From JADLHS01 sp964561105 (lineage in GTDB: Bacteria > Verrucomicrobiota > Verrucomicrobiia > Limisphaerales > JADLHS01): DNA of 64,000 nt. Shown piece after piece: positions 8,724 to 17,295 of this stretch; the first letter of the stretch is position 1; each line of letters begins with the position of its first letter. The DNA lies in the NCBI GenBank assembly GCA_964561105.1, contig CAZLOH010000021.1:23317-87316 (forward strand). The letters are read 5' to 3'. The translations under genes were made by a program, and so were the position numbers. The notes below the pieces were generated by a model, which did not search any database, had not been told where the DNA came from, and worked only from the letters and a program-made list of their open reading frames with translations.

Positions 8724-9143
8724 GTGATCGCAATGCAATTACAATTACAACGACGCGATGAAATCAGCCCCGGCCGCGGAAGCGACCATCGGGCCGGGCG
8801 AATTACAGTTACACCGCCCCACCGTCACCCCTCCTGCCGGAGGCGCGGTGACCCCTTCGTCAGAGAATGGCTCAGTAGAGACCCGTCGGAGGAACAGGGA
8901 GGCGTCAACCTATACGGGTTTGTTGTAAACAATCCCGTCAACGAATACGACATTCTTGGTTTGTCCATAATAGGCGTGAATTGGGATCAATTAAACCGGG
9001 ATCCTCAAACACACTCCTGCAAAAAAGGGTATCACGAAGATCCAACACCTTGCACTGAAAACACTCCAGAGGTTCAGATGGGTATAGAGACGGTTACTAG
9101 CAGCCTGTCGGACTTAGGGAACGATTTTTGTTCAGAGGATTGA
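8724..9143 (+). pseudogene. orphan RHS C-terminal tip 3, truncated
   Basis: 139-codon frame with the same structure as tip 2. The first 43 codons lie in the joining repeat (8751-8847), then comes the end of an RHS core (REWLSRDPSEEQGGVNLYGF) and a short unique tail (about 80-139) with a few cysteines and no recognisable domain. It stops 20 bases before the transposase remnant, so its 3' part and any immunity gene may have been removed by the insertion element. Not expected to be functional. Confidence 0.6.
8751..8847 (+). repeat. RHS-cassette joining repeat, copy 2
   Basis: Second copy of 6979-7075, differing at only a few positions, again directly upstream of a truncated RHS core end. Confidence 0.85.
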
Positions 9144-9162
9144 ACAAGCGGGCGGCGGGCGC

Positions 9163-9741
9163 GTGGACCTGGGCGCTCCCTGGCGACCTGCGGGCCGGCC
9201 ATCCGCACTCGCCGGCGTCTGGACGGTGGAAGCGCGCGAAGTGGGGGCACCCGCCGACGTGCCGACCCCGTTGCTCTGGCGGCTGTTGACCTCGCGGCCC
9301 TGCGAAAGCCTGGCCGCCGCGCGGCGGGTGGTGGGCATCTATACGGCGCGTTGGTGGATCGAAGAATATCATAAAGCCCTCAAGACGGGGACGGGGGTGG
9401 AGACCAGCCAACTGGAACGGGGGCATCGGCTGGAGGCGCTGATCGCGGTGCTGGCGGTGGTGGCGGTGCGGCTGCTCTCGACCAAGCTGCTGGCGCGCAG
9501 CCAGCCCGCCGGACTGGAAGCGGTGGCGAGTTTTGGATCCGAAGCGCTGGCCCTGTTGGAAGCCAAACTGGGTGCGCCTCGCGGCGGCTGGACCAACCAA
9601 AGCGTGTTGATCGGGGTGGCGCGGTTGGGTGGATTCTTGGCGCGCAAAGGCGATGGCTCGCCCGGCTGGCAGACGATCTGGCGCGGCTGGCAGCGCTTGA
9701 TGTGGATGTGTGAAGGAGTAGCCACGCTCAAACAAGAATGA
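9163..9741 (+). pseudogene. Tn5/IS4-family transposase, C-terminal remnant
   Basis: 192 codons matching only the C-terminal part of a Tn5-type DDE transposase (about 450-480 residues when complete). It contains the YREK-region glutamate motif (RWWIEEYHKALKTGTGVE, residues 64-80) and the following helix with VRLLSTKLLAR. The two catalytic aspartates and the N-terminal DNA-binding domain are missing. No clear terminal inverted repeats were found. It marks the right-hand edge of the RHS accessory block. Confidence 0.85.
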
Positions 9742-9874
9742 AAACAATGTGGGTAATGACAAGGGGTTAAAGCCAGGCGTTAATGAGAGTACTCCCGCAT
9801 TGGCAAAAAACGGAGCTGCGCCGGTGGCGGGCAAGCTGAATGAACTGGCTGGATTTCCAGCCCGGGGCGGATTT

Positions 9875-12820
9875 ATGCTCGCGGCATTCATGCGCACTGG
9901 CTTTCCCCATAAAAATTTCCGACGATGGTGTCGCGCCTTGAATCTCGGGACAGCCTGCGGCGTCATGCTGGCAACAATGGGGGTCGGGGCGCAGAGCGTG
10001 CCGAAGAGCGAGAACGTGGACCATGCCGGAACCATCTCCGCCTGGAATTCGCAAAGCCTCGAGCGCGGACGGCAACTCTTTCAAATTGCCTGCGCGCCGT
10101 GCCACGGCACGGACGGCATTCACACCCTCAATCCGCAGTCGCGTCCGTTCGCCGTGGATCGTTTTCAAAACGGGGTGGATCCGCTCAGCCTGTTTCGGAC
10201 CCTCACCGGCGGGTTCAGGAACATGCCGTCGCAAGGCTGGATGACGCCGGAGCAGCGGTACGATGTGATCCAATACATCCGCGAGACCTTCCTCAAACCG
10301 TTGAACCCATCGCAATACGTCGTCGTGGACCGGGCGTACCTCGCATCGCTGCCCAAGTTCGCCCCGAGTCGTTCCCGGACGAACATGGCCACCGTGGGCG
10401 ACCGGGATTACGGGCCGGCGCTTGAGTCGCAGCTCGGCACGGAAATCGAGGACGCACTGACCCTTCGCTTGAGCGGCGACGTGACGGTCAGCTACGATCT
10501 GCATCGCCTGCGGTTGGCCGGCGCGTGGCAGGGCGGTTTTCTGGATTTGTCCCGCACGGGTCACGACCAGCAACGAGGCGAGGGCCAGCCGCTGCCGGCC
10601 GGCACGCGGTTGCGCGGTTTGCAGCATTGGTCCTGGGCGTTCAACGGCCGGTTCGATTATCCCACCAACGATTTGTTGCCGCGCGGTCCCCTGCCGGAGC
10701 AATGGCTGCGTTATCGCGGTCATTACCTTCACGGCTGGCAGACGGTTCTCGCCTACGAGATCGGCGGACGGGAAATCCTCGAACTCCCCGGAGCCGACAA
10801 AGCGGCGACGGGCCTGGTGTTGAGCCATGTCCTGCGGATCGCTCCCGGTCGGTCGCCGCTGCGCTTGTGCGTGGGCCGACCGGACAATCCATCGGGGAAA
10901 ATGGAGGGCGTGCTGGCGTTGGGGGCAACCATCCCGGCGGAATTGAGCGGGTCGGCGGGAGAACATTTGATCCTCGCCGGGGAGTCGAATTCGCTCGCGA
11001 CGACGAACCCAGCTTTTGTCGCGGCCGGCGTGGTTGGGCAAACGGCGGGGTTGCGCTGGGAGATTGATGGTCAACATCGGATGGTGCTGAACATTCCGGC
11101 GGACACCAGGCCGCGCGTGATTGGAGTGTATTGCTTTGCGGGCGACGGAGCGGAGCAATTGCGAGCCAGCGAGCGCTACGTCGTCGAAGCGCGCAAATCG
11201 TCACCCCCGGAACCTGCTCCTCGTCGCCGCCGAGGTAACGAGGCGGACGCCGTCGAGCCGTTGGCTTTTCCGCCTCCTCAAGCCGGCGGCTACGGTGCCG
11301 GGGTTGAAAGCGCGGAGTTTGTTTCGGGCAATACTCTGCCCGACCCCGAATCACTCACGCACGGCGGACCGAACCTGTGGCCGGCAACGATTGAAGTGCG
11401 AGGAACGCCGGGAAGGCAGCCGGGTGGTTACGTCCTGGATACGATTCCGTTGCCGGACAAAAATCCGTATCGCGCCTGGATGCGGACCAGCGCGCTGGCT
11501 TTCTTTCCCGATGGCCGGGCCGTAGTGACCACGTACGGCGGCGATGTCTGGATCGTTTCCGGACTGGACCTCAGCCTCGAACACGTCAAGTGGTCCCGAT
11601 TCGCGGCCGGCCTCTACGAGCCATTCGGGGCGCAAGTCATTGATGGTTTGATTTACGTCACCTGCCGGAATGGGATCGTGCGACTGCACGATTTGAACCA
11701 CGACGGGGCGGCGGATTACGTCGAGACTTTTTATGCGGACACCGATGTCTCGACTTTTTTCCACGCCTTCAATTTCGATCTGCAAGTGGACCGGCAGGGC
11801 AATCTCTACTACGTCAAGCCCGGCGAGTACACCGATTTCAAAATGCCGGGCGCGGTGATCGAGGTTGCGTCGGACGGTCGAAACGCGCACGTCTATTGCA
11901 CGGGCTTTCGCGTGCCGAATGGACTGGGGCTGCTGCCGGACGGGCGGCTCACCGTCAGTGACAATCAGGGCAATTGGATGCCGGCCTCGAAAATCAATCT
12001 GGTTCGGCGCGGTGGTTTCTATGGCTACGTGCCCAACCTGGAGGGCGGCGGCGCTTTTGGCGACCACTGGTCGCCGGACGGCGGTCGGATCAACCCCAAG
12101 ACCGTCCCGGTGCCGGCGACCTTCGATCAACCAATCATCTGGATGCCGCAGGAGTTTGACAGTTCGAGCGGCGGGCAGGTCTGGGCGGGCGACCCGCGCT
12201 TCGGTCCGCTGTCCGGCCACCTGCTGCACACGAGCTTTGGCAAGGGCTGGCTGTATTACCTGATGCTGCACGACGTCGGCGCGATTTCCCAGGCGGCGAT
12301 CGTCAAACTCCCGTTCCAGTTCGACGCCGGCATCATGCGCGCCCGCATCAATCCGGCCGATGGCCAGGTGTACGCCACGGGTCTGTCCGGCTGGCAAGGT
12401 CCGCCGGAGGGCAAGGACGGCTGCCTGCAACGGCTGCGTTACACCGGTCGACCGGTCAAATTGCTGGACGATGTGGCAGTGCGTCCCGAGGGGTTGAGAC
12501 TGCGGTTTAATTTTGAACTGGCCGCGGACAATGCGCGCGACCCGGCGAGTTACCATCTGGAGCAATGGAACTACCGCTGGACTGCGAATTACGGCTCCGA
12601 TCAATACTCCGTCGCGCATCCGGATCAACCAGGGCACGACCGCTTGACCATCCAGGAAGTCCGGCTGTCGTCGGATCGCCGTTCGGTCGAGCTGATGATT
12701 CCCGGCCTGCGGCCGGTCAACCAGGTTGAAATCCGGCTCGATCTCGTCGCGGCCGACGGCGAACGATTCCGCGAACTGGCGGAATTGACCATCAATGCCG
12801 TCCCGGCTCGAAACCCGTGA
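9875..12820 (+). CDS. cytochrome c/DUF6797-type protein with C-terminal beta-propeller
   Basis: About 981 residues, exported (basic N-terminus, then hydrophobic LGTACGVMLATMGVGAQS). Residues about 63-150 form a c-type cytochrome domain with one haem motif, CAPCH (C73-C76-H77), and a distal methionine region (RNMPSQGW). The middle (about 150-460) resembles the DUF6797 region common in Verrucomicrobia and Planctomycetes. The C-terminal half (about 500-880) contains the propeller-type segments of sorbosone/PQQ-dependent sugar dehydrogenase-like proteins (FPDGRAVVTTYGGDVW, GFRVPNGLGLLPDGRLTVSDNQG). A role in periplasmic sugar or polyol oxidation with electron transfer to the haem is inferred from domains only. 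An open extension reaches 9749, but ATG 9875 (or 9890) sits directly before the signal peptide and is preferred. Confidence 0.8.
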   Translation: MLAAFMRTGFPHKNFRRWCRALNLGTACGVMLATMGVGAQSVPKSENVDHAGTISAWNSQSLERGRQLFQIACAPCHGTDGIHTLNPQSRPFAVDRFQNGVDPLSLFRTLTGGFRNMPSQGWMTPEQRYDVIQYIRETFLKPLNPSQYVVVDRAYLASLPKFAPSRSRTNMATVGDRDYGPALESQLGTEIEDALTLRLSGDVTVSYDLHRLRLAGAWQGGFLDLSRTGHDQQRGEGQPLPAGTRLRGLQHWSWAFNGRFDYPTNDLLPRGPLPEQWLRYRGHYLHGWQTVLAYEIGGREILELPGADKAATGLVLSHVLRIAPGRSPLRLCVGRPDNPSGKMEGVLALGATIPAELSGSAGEHLILAGESNSLATTNPAFVAAGVVGQTAGLRWEIDGQHRMVLNIPADTRPRVIGVYCFAGDGAEQLRASERYVVEARKSSPPEPAPRRRRGNEADAVEPLAFPPPQAGGYGAGVESAEFVSGNTLPDPESLTHGGPNLWPATIEVRGTPGRQPGGYVLDTIPLPDKNPYRAWMRTSALAFFPDGRAVVTTYGGDVWIVSGLDLSLEHVKWSRFAAGLYEPFGAQVIDGLIYVTCRNGIVRLHDLNHDGAADYVETFYADTDVSTFFHAFNFDLQVDRQGNLYYVKPGEYTDFKMPGAVIEVASDGRNAHVYCTGFRVPNGLGLLPDGRLTVSDNQGNWMPASKINLVRRGGFYGYVPNLEGGGAFGDHWSPDGGRINPKTVPVPATFDQPIIWMPQEFDSSSGGQVWAGDPRFGPLSGHLLHTSFGKGWLYYLMLHDVGAISQAAIVKLPFQFDAGIMRARINPADGQVYATGLSGWQGPPEGKDGCLQRLRYTGRPVKLLDDVAVRPEGLRLRFNFELAADNARDPASYHLEQWNYRWTANYGSDQYSVAHPDQPGHDRLTIQEVRLSSDRRSVELMIPGLRPVNQVEIRLDLVAADGERFRELAELTINAVPARNP

Positions 12821-12906
12821 ACTGGCGGTGCGACGATCTCCGATCCAACACGTTTCCCAGACTGTTTACACTCCTGCCGGGTCGGAGACCGGCGCTCCGA
12901 GGCAGC

Positions 12907-12937
12907 GGCGAGGTGCGCCCCTCGCCCCGGGTTTTTT
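12907..12937 (+). terminator. Rho-independent terminator
   Basis: Seven-base stem ggcgagg/cctcgcc (12907-12913 and 12920-12926) followed by ccggg and six T. It lies downstream of the cytochrome/propeller gene and ahead of the TPR gene. Confidence 0.7.
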
Positions 12938-12977
12938 AGCCTGTGGACTTTCGACCTCCGACTGATAACTTCCGCCT

Positions 12978-14006
12978 GTGAGCAATCTGGCCATGGCCGC
13001 GCTCAGCGCACTGCTGGCGACGAATCAACCCGTCGCCGTCAGCAATCTTGTCCATTCCGAAACCGGCCTGGCCGTCAAGCTCCCCGACCCGAATGATCCG
13101 GTCGAGCAGGAGTTCAAGCGGCTCATGGACGCGGACAACGCCGCGCAAGCCGAGGTGGACAAATGGATTCGCGACAACGCGGAGTTCGTGGCCAAGGGCG
13201 GCGGCACACCCACCGCCGAGTTGAACCGGCGCATCCGCGAACGCTTCGCTCCCGTCCGCAAGGGTTACGAGGATTTTCTCAAGCAACACCCCAAACACGT
13301 CGGCGCGCGCGTCGCCTATGGCAGTTTTCTCAACGACATGGGCGACGAGGAAGGCCAGCGCCAGCAACTGGAACTGGCGCTGGAACTGGACAAAACCGAC
13401 CCGGCCATCTGGAACAACCTGGCCAATTACTACGGCCATCGCGGCCCGGTGAAGAAGGCGTTCAGTTATTACGAGAAGGCCATCGAACTCGATCCCACCG
13501 AGCCGGTTTACTACCAGAACTTCGGCACCACGGTGTTCCTGTTCCGCAAAGACGTGGAGGAATACTACACGATCAACGAGCAACAGGTCTTCGACAAGGC
13601 GCTGAAGCTTTACAGCAACGCGATGCGCCTGGCCCCGGAGGATTTCCCGCTCGCCTCCGATGTGGCGCAAACTTATTACGGCATCAAACCACCCCGCACG
13701 GAGGCGGCGTTGCAGGCGTGGACAAATGCGTTTCGCCTGGCCCACGACGAGATCGAACGCGAAGGCGTCCAGGTCCACTTCGCCCGCATCAAACTCAATG
13801 CCGGCCGTTTCGCCGAAGCCCGCGGTCACCTGGACGCCATCACCAATGCGATGTACGCCGATCTGAAAAAACGGCTCGAACGCAACTGGCGGGAAAAGCA
13901 AGCGGCCGCTTACGGCACCAACGCGCCGCCGGAAGTTAAGACCGCGGAAGCCCCGGCCCACCCGCCGGGTACGAATGTTTCGCCCACTCCGCTCCCGGCG
14001 AAGTAA
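12978..14006 (+). CDS. tetratricopeptide-repeat protein
   Basis: 342 residues read from a GTG. TPR-like helices lie at about 95-290 (GYEDFLKQHPKHVGARVAYG; PAIWNNLANYYGHRGPVKKA; AFSYYEKAIELDPTEPVYYQ; FDKALKLYSNAMRLAPEDFP). The C-terminal tail is Pro/Ala/Thr-rich. The N-terminus is short and only weakly hydrophobic, so the location is uncertain. Likely a protein-interaction scaffold. Its neighbours give no functional clue, and it is convergent with the aminotransferase gene. Confidence 0.75.
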   Translation: MSNLAMAALSALLATNQPVAVSNLVHSETGLAVKLPDPNDPVEQEFKRLMDADNAAQAEVDKWIRDNAEFVAKGGGTPTAELNRRIRERFAPVRKGYEDFLKQHPKHVGARVAYGSFLNDMGDEEGQRQQLELALELDKTDPAIWNNLANYYGHRGPVKKAFSYYEKAIELDPTEPVYYQNFGTTVFLFRKDVEEYYTINEQQVFDKALKLYSNAMRLAPEDFPLASDVAQTYYGIKPPRTEAALQAWTNAFRLAHDEIEREGVQVHFARIKLNAGRFAEARGHLDAITNAMYADLKKRLERNWREKQAAAYGTNAPPEVKTAEAPAHPPGTNVSPTPLPAK

Positions 14007-14110
14007 TGACGCCGGAGAATTCGCCCCGATCAGGGCTGACTTCGATCGTCCGGCACTACTGACCGGCGCTCGTCCGTGAGTCGCACAACACCCGCGATTG
14101 AAAGCCAACG

Positions 14111-15262
14111 TCAAATCAGCTCCACCAGCCGCTGCAACTCCGCATCCGTGTTGTAGAAGTGTGGTGACAACCGGATATACGTCTGCCCCGCCCGATCCAT
14201 CCGCAGCGACGTGATGATGTTTGCGTCGCGCAATTTTCGGTGCAGGACGGACAAGTCCACCCCCGGCTTGAAGAAAGTCACGATGCCGCTGGCGTTTTGC
14301 GGCGCGGCCGCGGCGTTGAGCACCGAACAGCCCTGCGCCTGCAACGCCGGCACGAGCCACGCGCGCTTGCGCAGAAGTTCGCTCGCGATGTTGTCCACGC
14401 CCAGTTCCAGCAACATCGTCAGCGCGGCGTTCAACCCCACCAACCCCAGCAGATTGGTCGTGCCCGCCTCGTATTTTTGCGCGCCGTCGAGATACGCGAT
14501 CTGCTCCTGCGCCACGTAATTTGGACAGCGCACATTCTGCCAGCCATACACCGGCGGATTGAGAAATGGCTGAAGCTCCTTGCGCACATACATCACGCCC
14601 GCGCCGCAGGGACCGAGCAGCCACTTGTGCGCATCGGCGGCGAGCAAATCCACATGCTCCACCGTCGTCGGAAACGCCCCGATGGTCTGGATGGCGTCGA
14701 GGCAGAACAGAATTCCCCGCTCGCGCAATGCCCGGCCGATGGCCGCATGATCTAGCCGGTAGCCGCTCACGAAATGACACGAGGCCAGCGCCACCAACCG
14801 CGTGTTTTCATCCACCTGCCCGATCACGTCCATCGGGCGGATCACGCCCAGTCCCCGCACATTGAGCAATCGCACCTCGACGCCGCGTTCGGCCAGCGCC
14901 AGCCACGGATAGACGTTCGACGGATAGTCATCGTGATAGATGAGCAGGTTGTCGCCCTTGCGAAACTTGAGTCCGCTCGCGAAAAAACTCAGCGCCAGCG
15001 ACGTCGGCCCGACCAGTGCAATCTCCCCGGTCTGACAGTTCAACAGCCGCGCCGCCAGCCGGCGTCCGTCATCCAACTCCTGTGGGTAAATCAACTCCTC
15101 CTGATCGCAACCGGTCGCCGCGTGCGCGTAGTCCGCCACCGCCTGCGCCACGCGGCGCGGCAGCGGACAATCCCCCGCGTGCGCGAGAAAGGTCTTGCTC
15201 CGGGCGACCGGGAACTCGCGTTGCCGCAACTCTTCATTGGCCAGAATCTCGGTGACAGTCAC
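14111..15262 (-). CDS. class V PLP-dependent aminotransferase (cysteine desulfurase/epimerase-like)
   Basis: 383 residues from the GTG at 15262. An upstream in-frame extension to 15427 has an Arg/Gly-rich composition unlike this family and was rejected. The fold-type I motif with the PLP lysine is DLLAADAHKWLLGPCGAG. Substrate-loop and C-terminal features are present (YEAGTTNLLGLVGLNAAL; YIRLSPHFYNTDAEL). The overall pattern (FLAHAGDCPLPRRVAQAV, HDDYPSNVYPW) is that of isopenicillin N epimerase/selenocysteine lyase-like members rather than IscS, and no active-site Cys loop is evident. The substrate is unknown. It is divergent from yraN with 147 bases between. Confidence 0.82.
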   Translation of the reverse strand: MTVTEILANEELRQREFPVARSKTFLAHAGDCPLPRRVAQAVADYAHAATGCDQEELIYPQELDDGRRLAARLLNCQTGEIALVGPTSLALSFFASGLKFRKGDNLLIYHDDYPSNVYPWLALAERGVEVRLLNVRGLGVIRPMDVIGQVDENTRLVALASCHFVSGYRLDHAAIGRALRERGILFCLDAIQTIGAFPTTVEHVDLLAADAHKWLLGPCGAGVMYVRKELQPFLNPPVYGWQNVRCPNYVAQEQIAYLDGAQKYEAGTTNLLGLVGLNAALTMLLELGVDNIASELLRKRAWLVPALQAQGCSVLNAAAAPQNASGIVTFFKPGVDLSVLHRKLRDANIITSLRMDRAGQTYIRLSPHFYNTDAELQRLVELI

Positions 15263-15409
15263 GCCTGAGCTTATGAATCGCGCGCCGGACGGGAAAGCCG
15301 GAACTCGGACGCGCCCAGCGCCTGTCCCGCATCCTGATTGCCTCGCGATGGTCTGGTCGGCTATAAAGCCAGCGACATCCACGCTCACGATGAAATCCCG
15401 GCCCACCCG

Positions 15410-15838
15410 ATGAATCTTGCAACGCATCTTAAATCATGGTTCCACCGGTCCGAAAAACCGGAGCACTTGCGCCGCGGAGAACTCGGTGAGCGCGCCGCGA
15501 AAAAATTCCTGAAACAACTCGGCCTGAAATTCCTCGCGGCCAACTTCCGCTCCGAACGCGGCGAGATTGACCTGATCTTCCGGGACGCCGATTGCCTCGT
15601 GTTCGTGGAGGTGAAGGCGCGTTCCTCGGAGGACTGGACCCGCCCCGCCGCCGCCGTGGACGCGCGCAAACGCCGGTTGCTCTCCCAGACCGCGCTCGAC
15701 TATTTGCGTCTGCTCAAGAACCCCAGGGTGAAGATTCGTTTCGACATCGTGGAAGTGCTACTGGCGGAGGGCAAAGTGCGCGAAGTGCGGCATCTGCCGA
15801 ATTCGTTTCCGCTGAGCCAGCCGTATCGGTACGGGTAG
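15410..15838 (+). CDS. yraN: YraN/UPF0102 family nuclease-like protein
   Basis: 142 residues from ATG 15410, chosen because the family usually begins shortly before the RxGExGEexAaxxL motif (here RRGELGERAAKKFL). The nuclease-fold signature RSERGEIDLIFRD...VFVEVKARSSEDW holds the restriction-endonuclease-like D and ExK residues. Family length is normally 110-130 residues, so this fits with a short N-terminal extension. The function of the family is unsettled, with roles in DNA repair or recombination suggested. Confidence 0.9.
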   Translation: MNLATHLKSWFHRSEKPEHLRRGELGERAAKKFLKQLGLKFLAANFRSERGEIDLIFRDADCLVFVEVKARSSEDWTRPAAAVDARKRRLLSQTALDYLRLLKNPRVKIRFDIVEVLLAEGKVREVRHLPNSFPLSQPYRYG

Positions 15839-15949
15839 TGGGCCAGCTTAAAGCTCTGTGGCGCGTCGTTTCCACCCAAGTTCATGACGCCTGAAGCCGA
15901 CGGACAGCGCGTGCGGACAAGCGGTGTCGGCCAGAAAAACGGAACGCGC

Positions 15950-16876
15950 TCAGGACTTGAACTGTGGATGCGCCCGCAGTTTTTCCCAGGAAGCCGCAGT
16001 CAGCGGGCCAATGCGATAAATGCCTTCCACCATCGGCTCGGCGCTGTGCGAGCGGTGGGCGCGGTCCAGCCAGCGATGGTCGAGCGGTTCGGAAATCAAT
16101 TCCAGTGTGTTGGCCGCCAGGGTGGTTTCTTCCTTCTCACCCGTCGCGTGACCAACGCCGACGTAGAAACCGGCCAGCAGCAGGGTGACACGCAGAATCG
16201 TGCTGCGGGAATATGTCGGCAGAGCGCAGGGTCGTTGAGGGTCGAGCCGCTGAAACAAGCGGGTGAACAACGGCAACGTCCACATGGCGGGATTTTTGGC
16301 GGGCGAAAAGGCGTCAAACAGAATCGCGTGTGGTGGCGGCGCAATGAACTGACGTTCAACTCCCGGTGCGGCACCGGTCGGACCGGGCAGAACTGGAGTT
16401 CCGCCCTCGGCTTGCCGCGCCAGCCAGGTGGGAAAATCTCCGACGTGAAGTTGCCAGTTCACCTCCCGCGCACCATCCCGGAACTGGATGGCCGGCCGTT
16501 CGAGAAGCGCCCGAAGTTGTTCTTCGTATCCACCGAAGTAACCCAGCGCCGCCGCGTGGGACAACGCAAATCGGAGCGGTTCGATGGTGCAGTCGAAACT
16601 CTCGAGCCGGATCGGGCAAGGCAGTTCCCGCGTGGCGCGCAGGACGGTCAGGGCATTGGCGGCCGCGCCGAGCCCAACATCCCAAATCACGAATTCGCCA
16701 GCCTGATGCCGGAGGCGGTCGGGCAGGCGAAGTTGATTGACGTAGAGCGCCTCCGCCTCGGCGACGGGACCAATGACCGGATGAAAAGTTTCCCCGTAGT
16801 CCAGCGAGTGCAGGCTGTAAGCGCCGCCCGCCAACCGGACGAGTTCGTAGGCGTCGCGCCCGGACGGGGGATTCAC
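15950..16876 (-). CDS. MnmC-like SAM-dependent methyltransferase (DUF752 family)
   Basis: 308 residues from the GTG at 16876, 17 bases downstream of the TM2 gene's stop. Rossmann-type motif I is VIWDVGLGAAANALTVL, followed by an acidic strand end (RLESFDC). The family signature DAFSPAKNPAMWT lies in the second half, with a Y/S-rich strand (CALPTYSRSTILR). This is the methyltransferase half of MnmC (tRNA 5-methylaminomethyl-2-thiouridine formation) without the FAD oxidase half. The tRNA role is inferred from family. The C-terminal residues (about 265-308) do not match the core. It probably shares a transcript with the TM2 gene. Confidence 0.83.
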   Translation of the reverse strand: MNPPSGRDAYELVRLAGGAYSLHSLDYGETFHPVIGPVAEAEALYVNQLRLPDRLRHQAGEFVIWDVGLGAAANALTVLRATRELPCPIRLESFDCTIEPLRFALSHAAALGYFGGYEEQLRALLERPAIQFRDGAREVNWQLHVGDFPTWLARQAEGGTPVLPGPTGAAPGVERQFIAPPPHAILFDAFSPAKNPAMWTLPLFTRLFQRLDPQRPCALPTYSRSTILRVTLLLAGFYVGVGHATGEKEETTLAANTLELISEPLDHRWLDRAHRSHSAEPMVEGIYRIGPLTAASWEKLRAHPQFKS

Positions 16877-16893
16877 AACGCCAGACCGCCCGA

Positions 16894-17157
16894 TCAGAAC
16901 CAGCCCTTTTTGTTCTGCACGTAGATGCGGGAGAAATCCTCGTCGCTCTTGGTCAGATACAGGATGCCTTCGATCAAGCCGATCAAGCCCATGAGGGGCG
17001 CGGCCAGGCCCAGGGTCAGCACCGTGATCAGCAGCATGATGATGCCCTGGGCGGTGTAACCGAGGATGAATTTGTGGACGCCAAGGGCACCGAGCAGGAT
17101 TCCGCAAATGCCGGCGGCAATTTTCTTGTCGGCTCCCGGAGGTTTGCTGTCGCTCAT
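16894..17157 (-). CDS. TM2-domain membrane protein
   Basis: 87 residues. The TM2 domain spans residues 10-70: a short basic start (ADKKIAAG), a first helix (CGILLGALGVHKFILGY) with the typical G-H-K-F-Y/L-G turn, and a second helix (IIMLLITVLTLGLAAPLMGLIGLIEGILYL). The tail ends KSDEDFSRIYVQNKKGWF. Its function is unknown beyond the membrane location. It is divergent from the TPR gene at 17296, and the methyltransferase gene follows 17 bases downstream. Confidence 0.9.
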   Translation of the reverse strand: MSDSKPPGADKKIAAGICGILLGALGVHKFILGYTAQGIIMLLITVLTLGLAAPLMGLIGLIEGILYLTKSDEDFSRIYVQNKKGWF

Positions 17158-17295
17158 AGCTTCTTAATGGTTGTGGGTTTTCTGAAAACGACTGCCATCC
17201 GGGTATCGCACCCGTGCGCAGGCGTCAATTCCTTTTCCACGCTTTCCGCGCTCAAAGCATTGCCAACCTCCCGCACCGGGGACTACCCTGCGCGC

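Noticed and set aside
9767..11158. 463-codon minus-strand frame opposite the cytochrome/propeller gene
   Set aside because: No recognisable motifs; the plus strand has a haem motif and propeller segments.
16894..17107. N-terminal extension of the MnmC-like methyltransferase
   Set aside because: This part is an out-of-frame reading of the TM2 gene on the same strand; GTG 16876 gives the family-like start.
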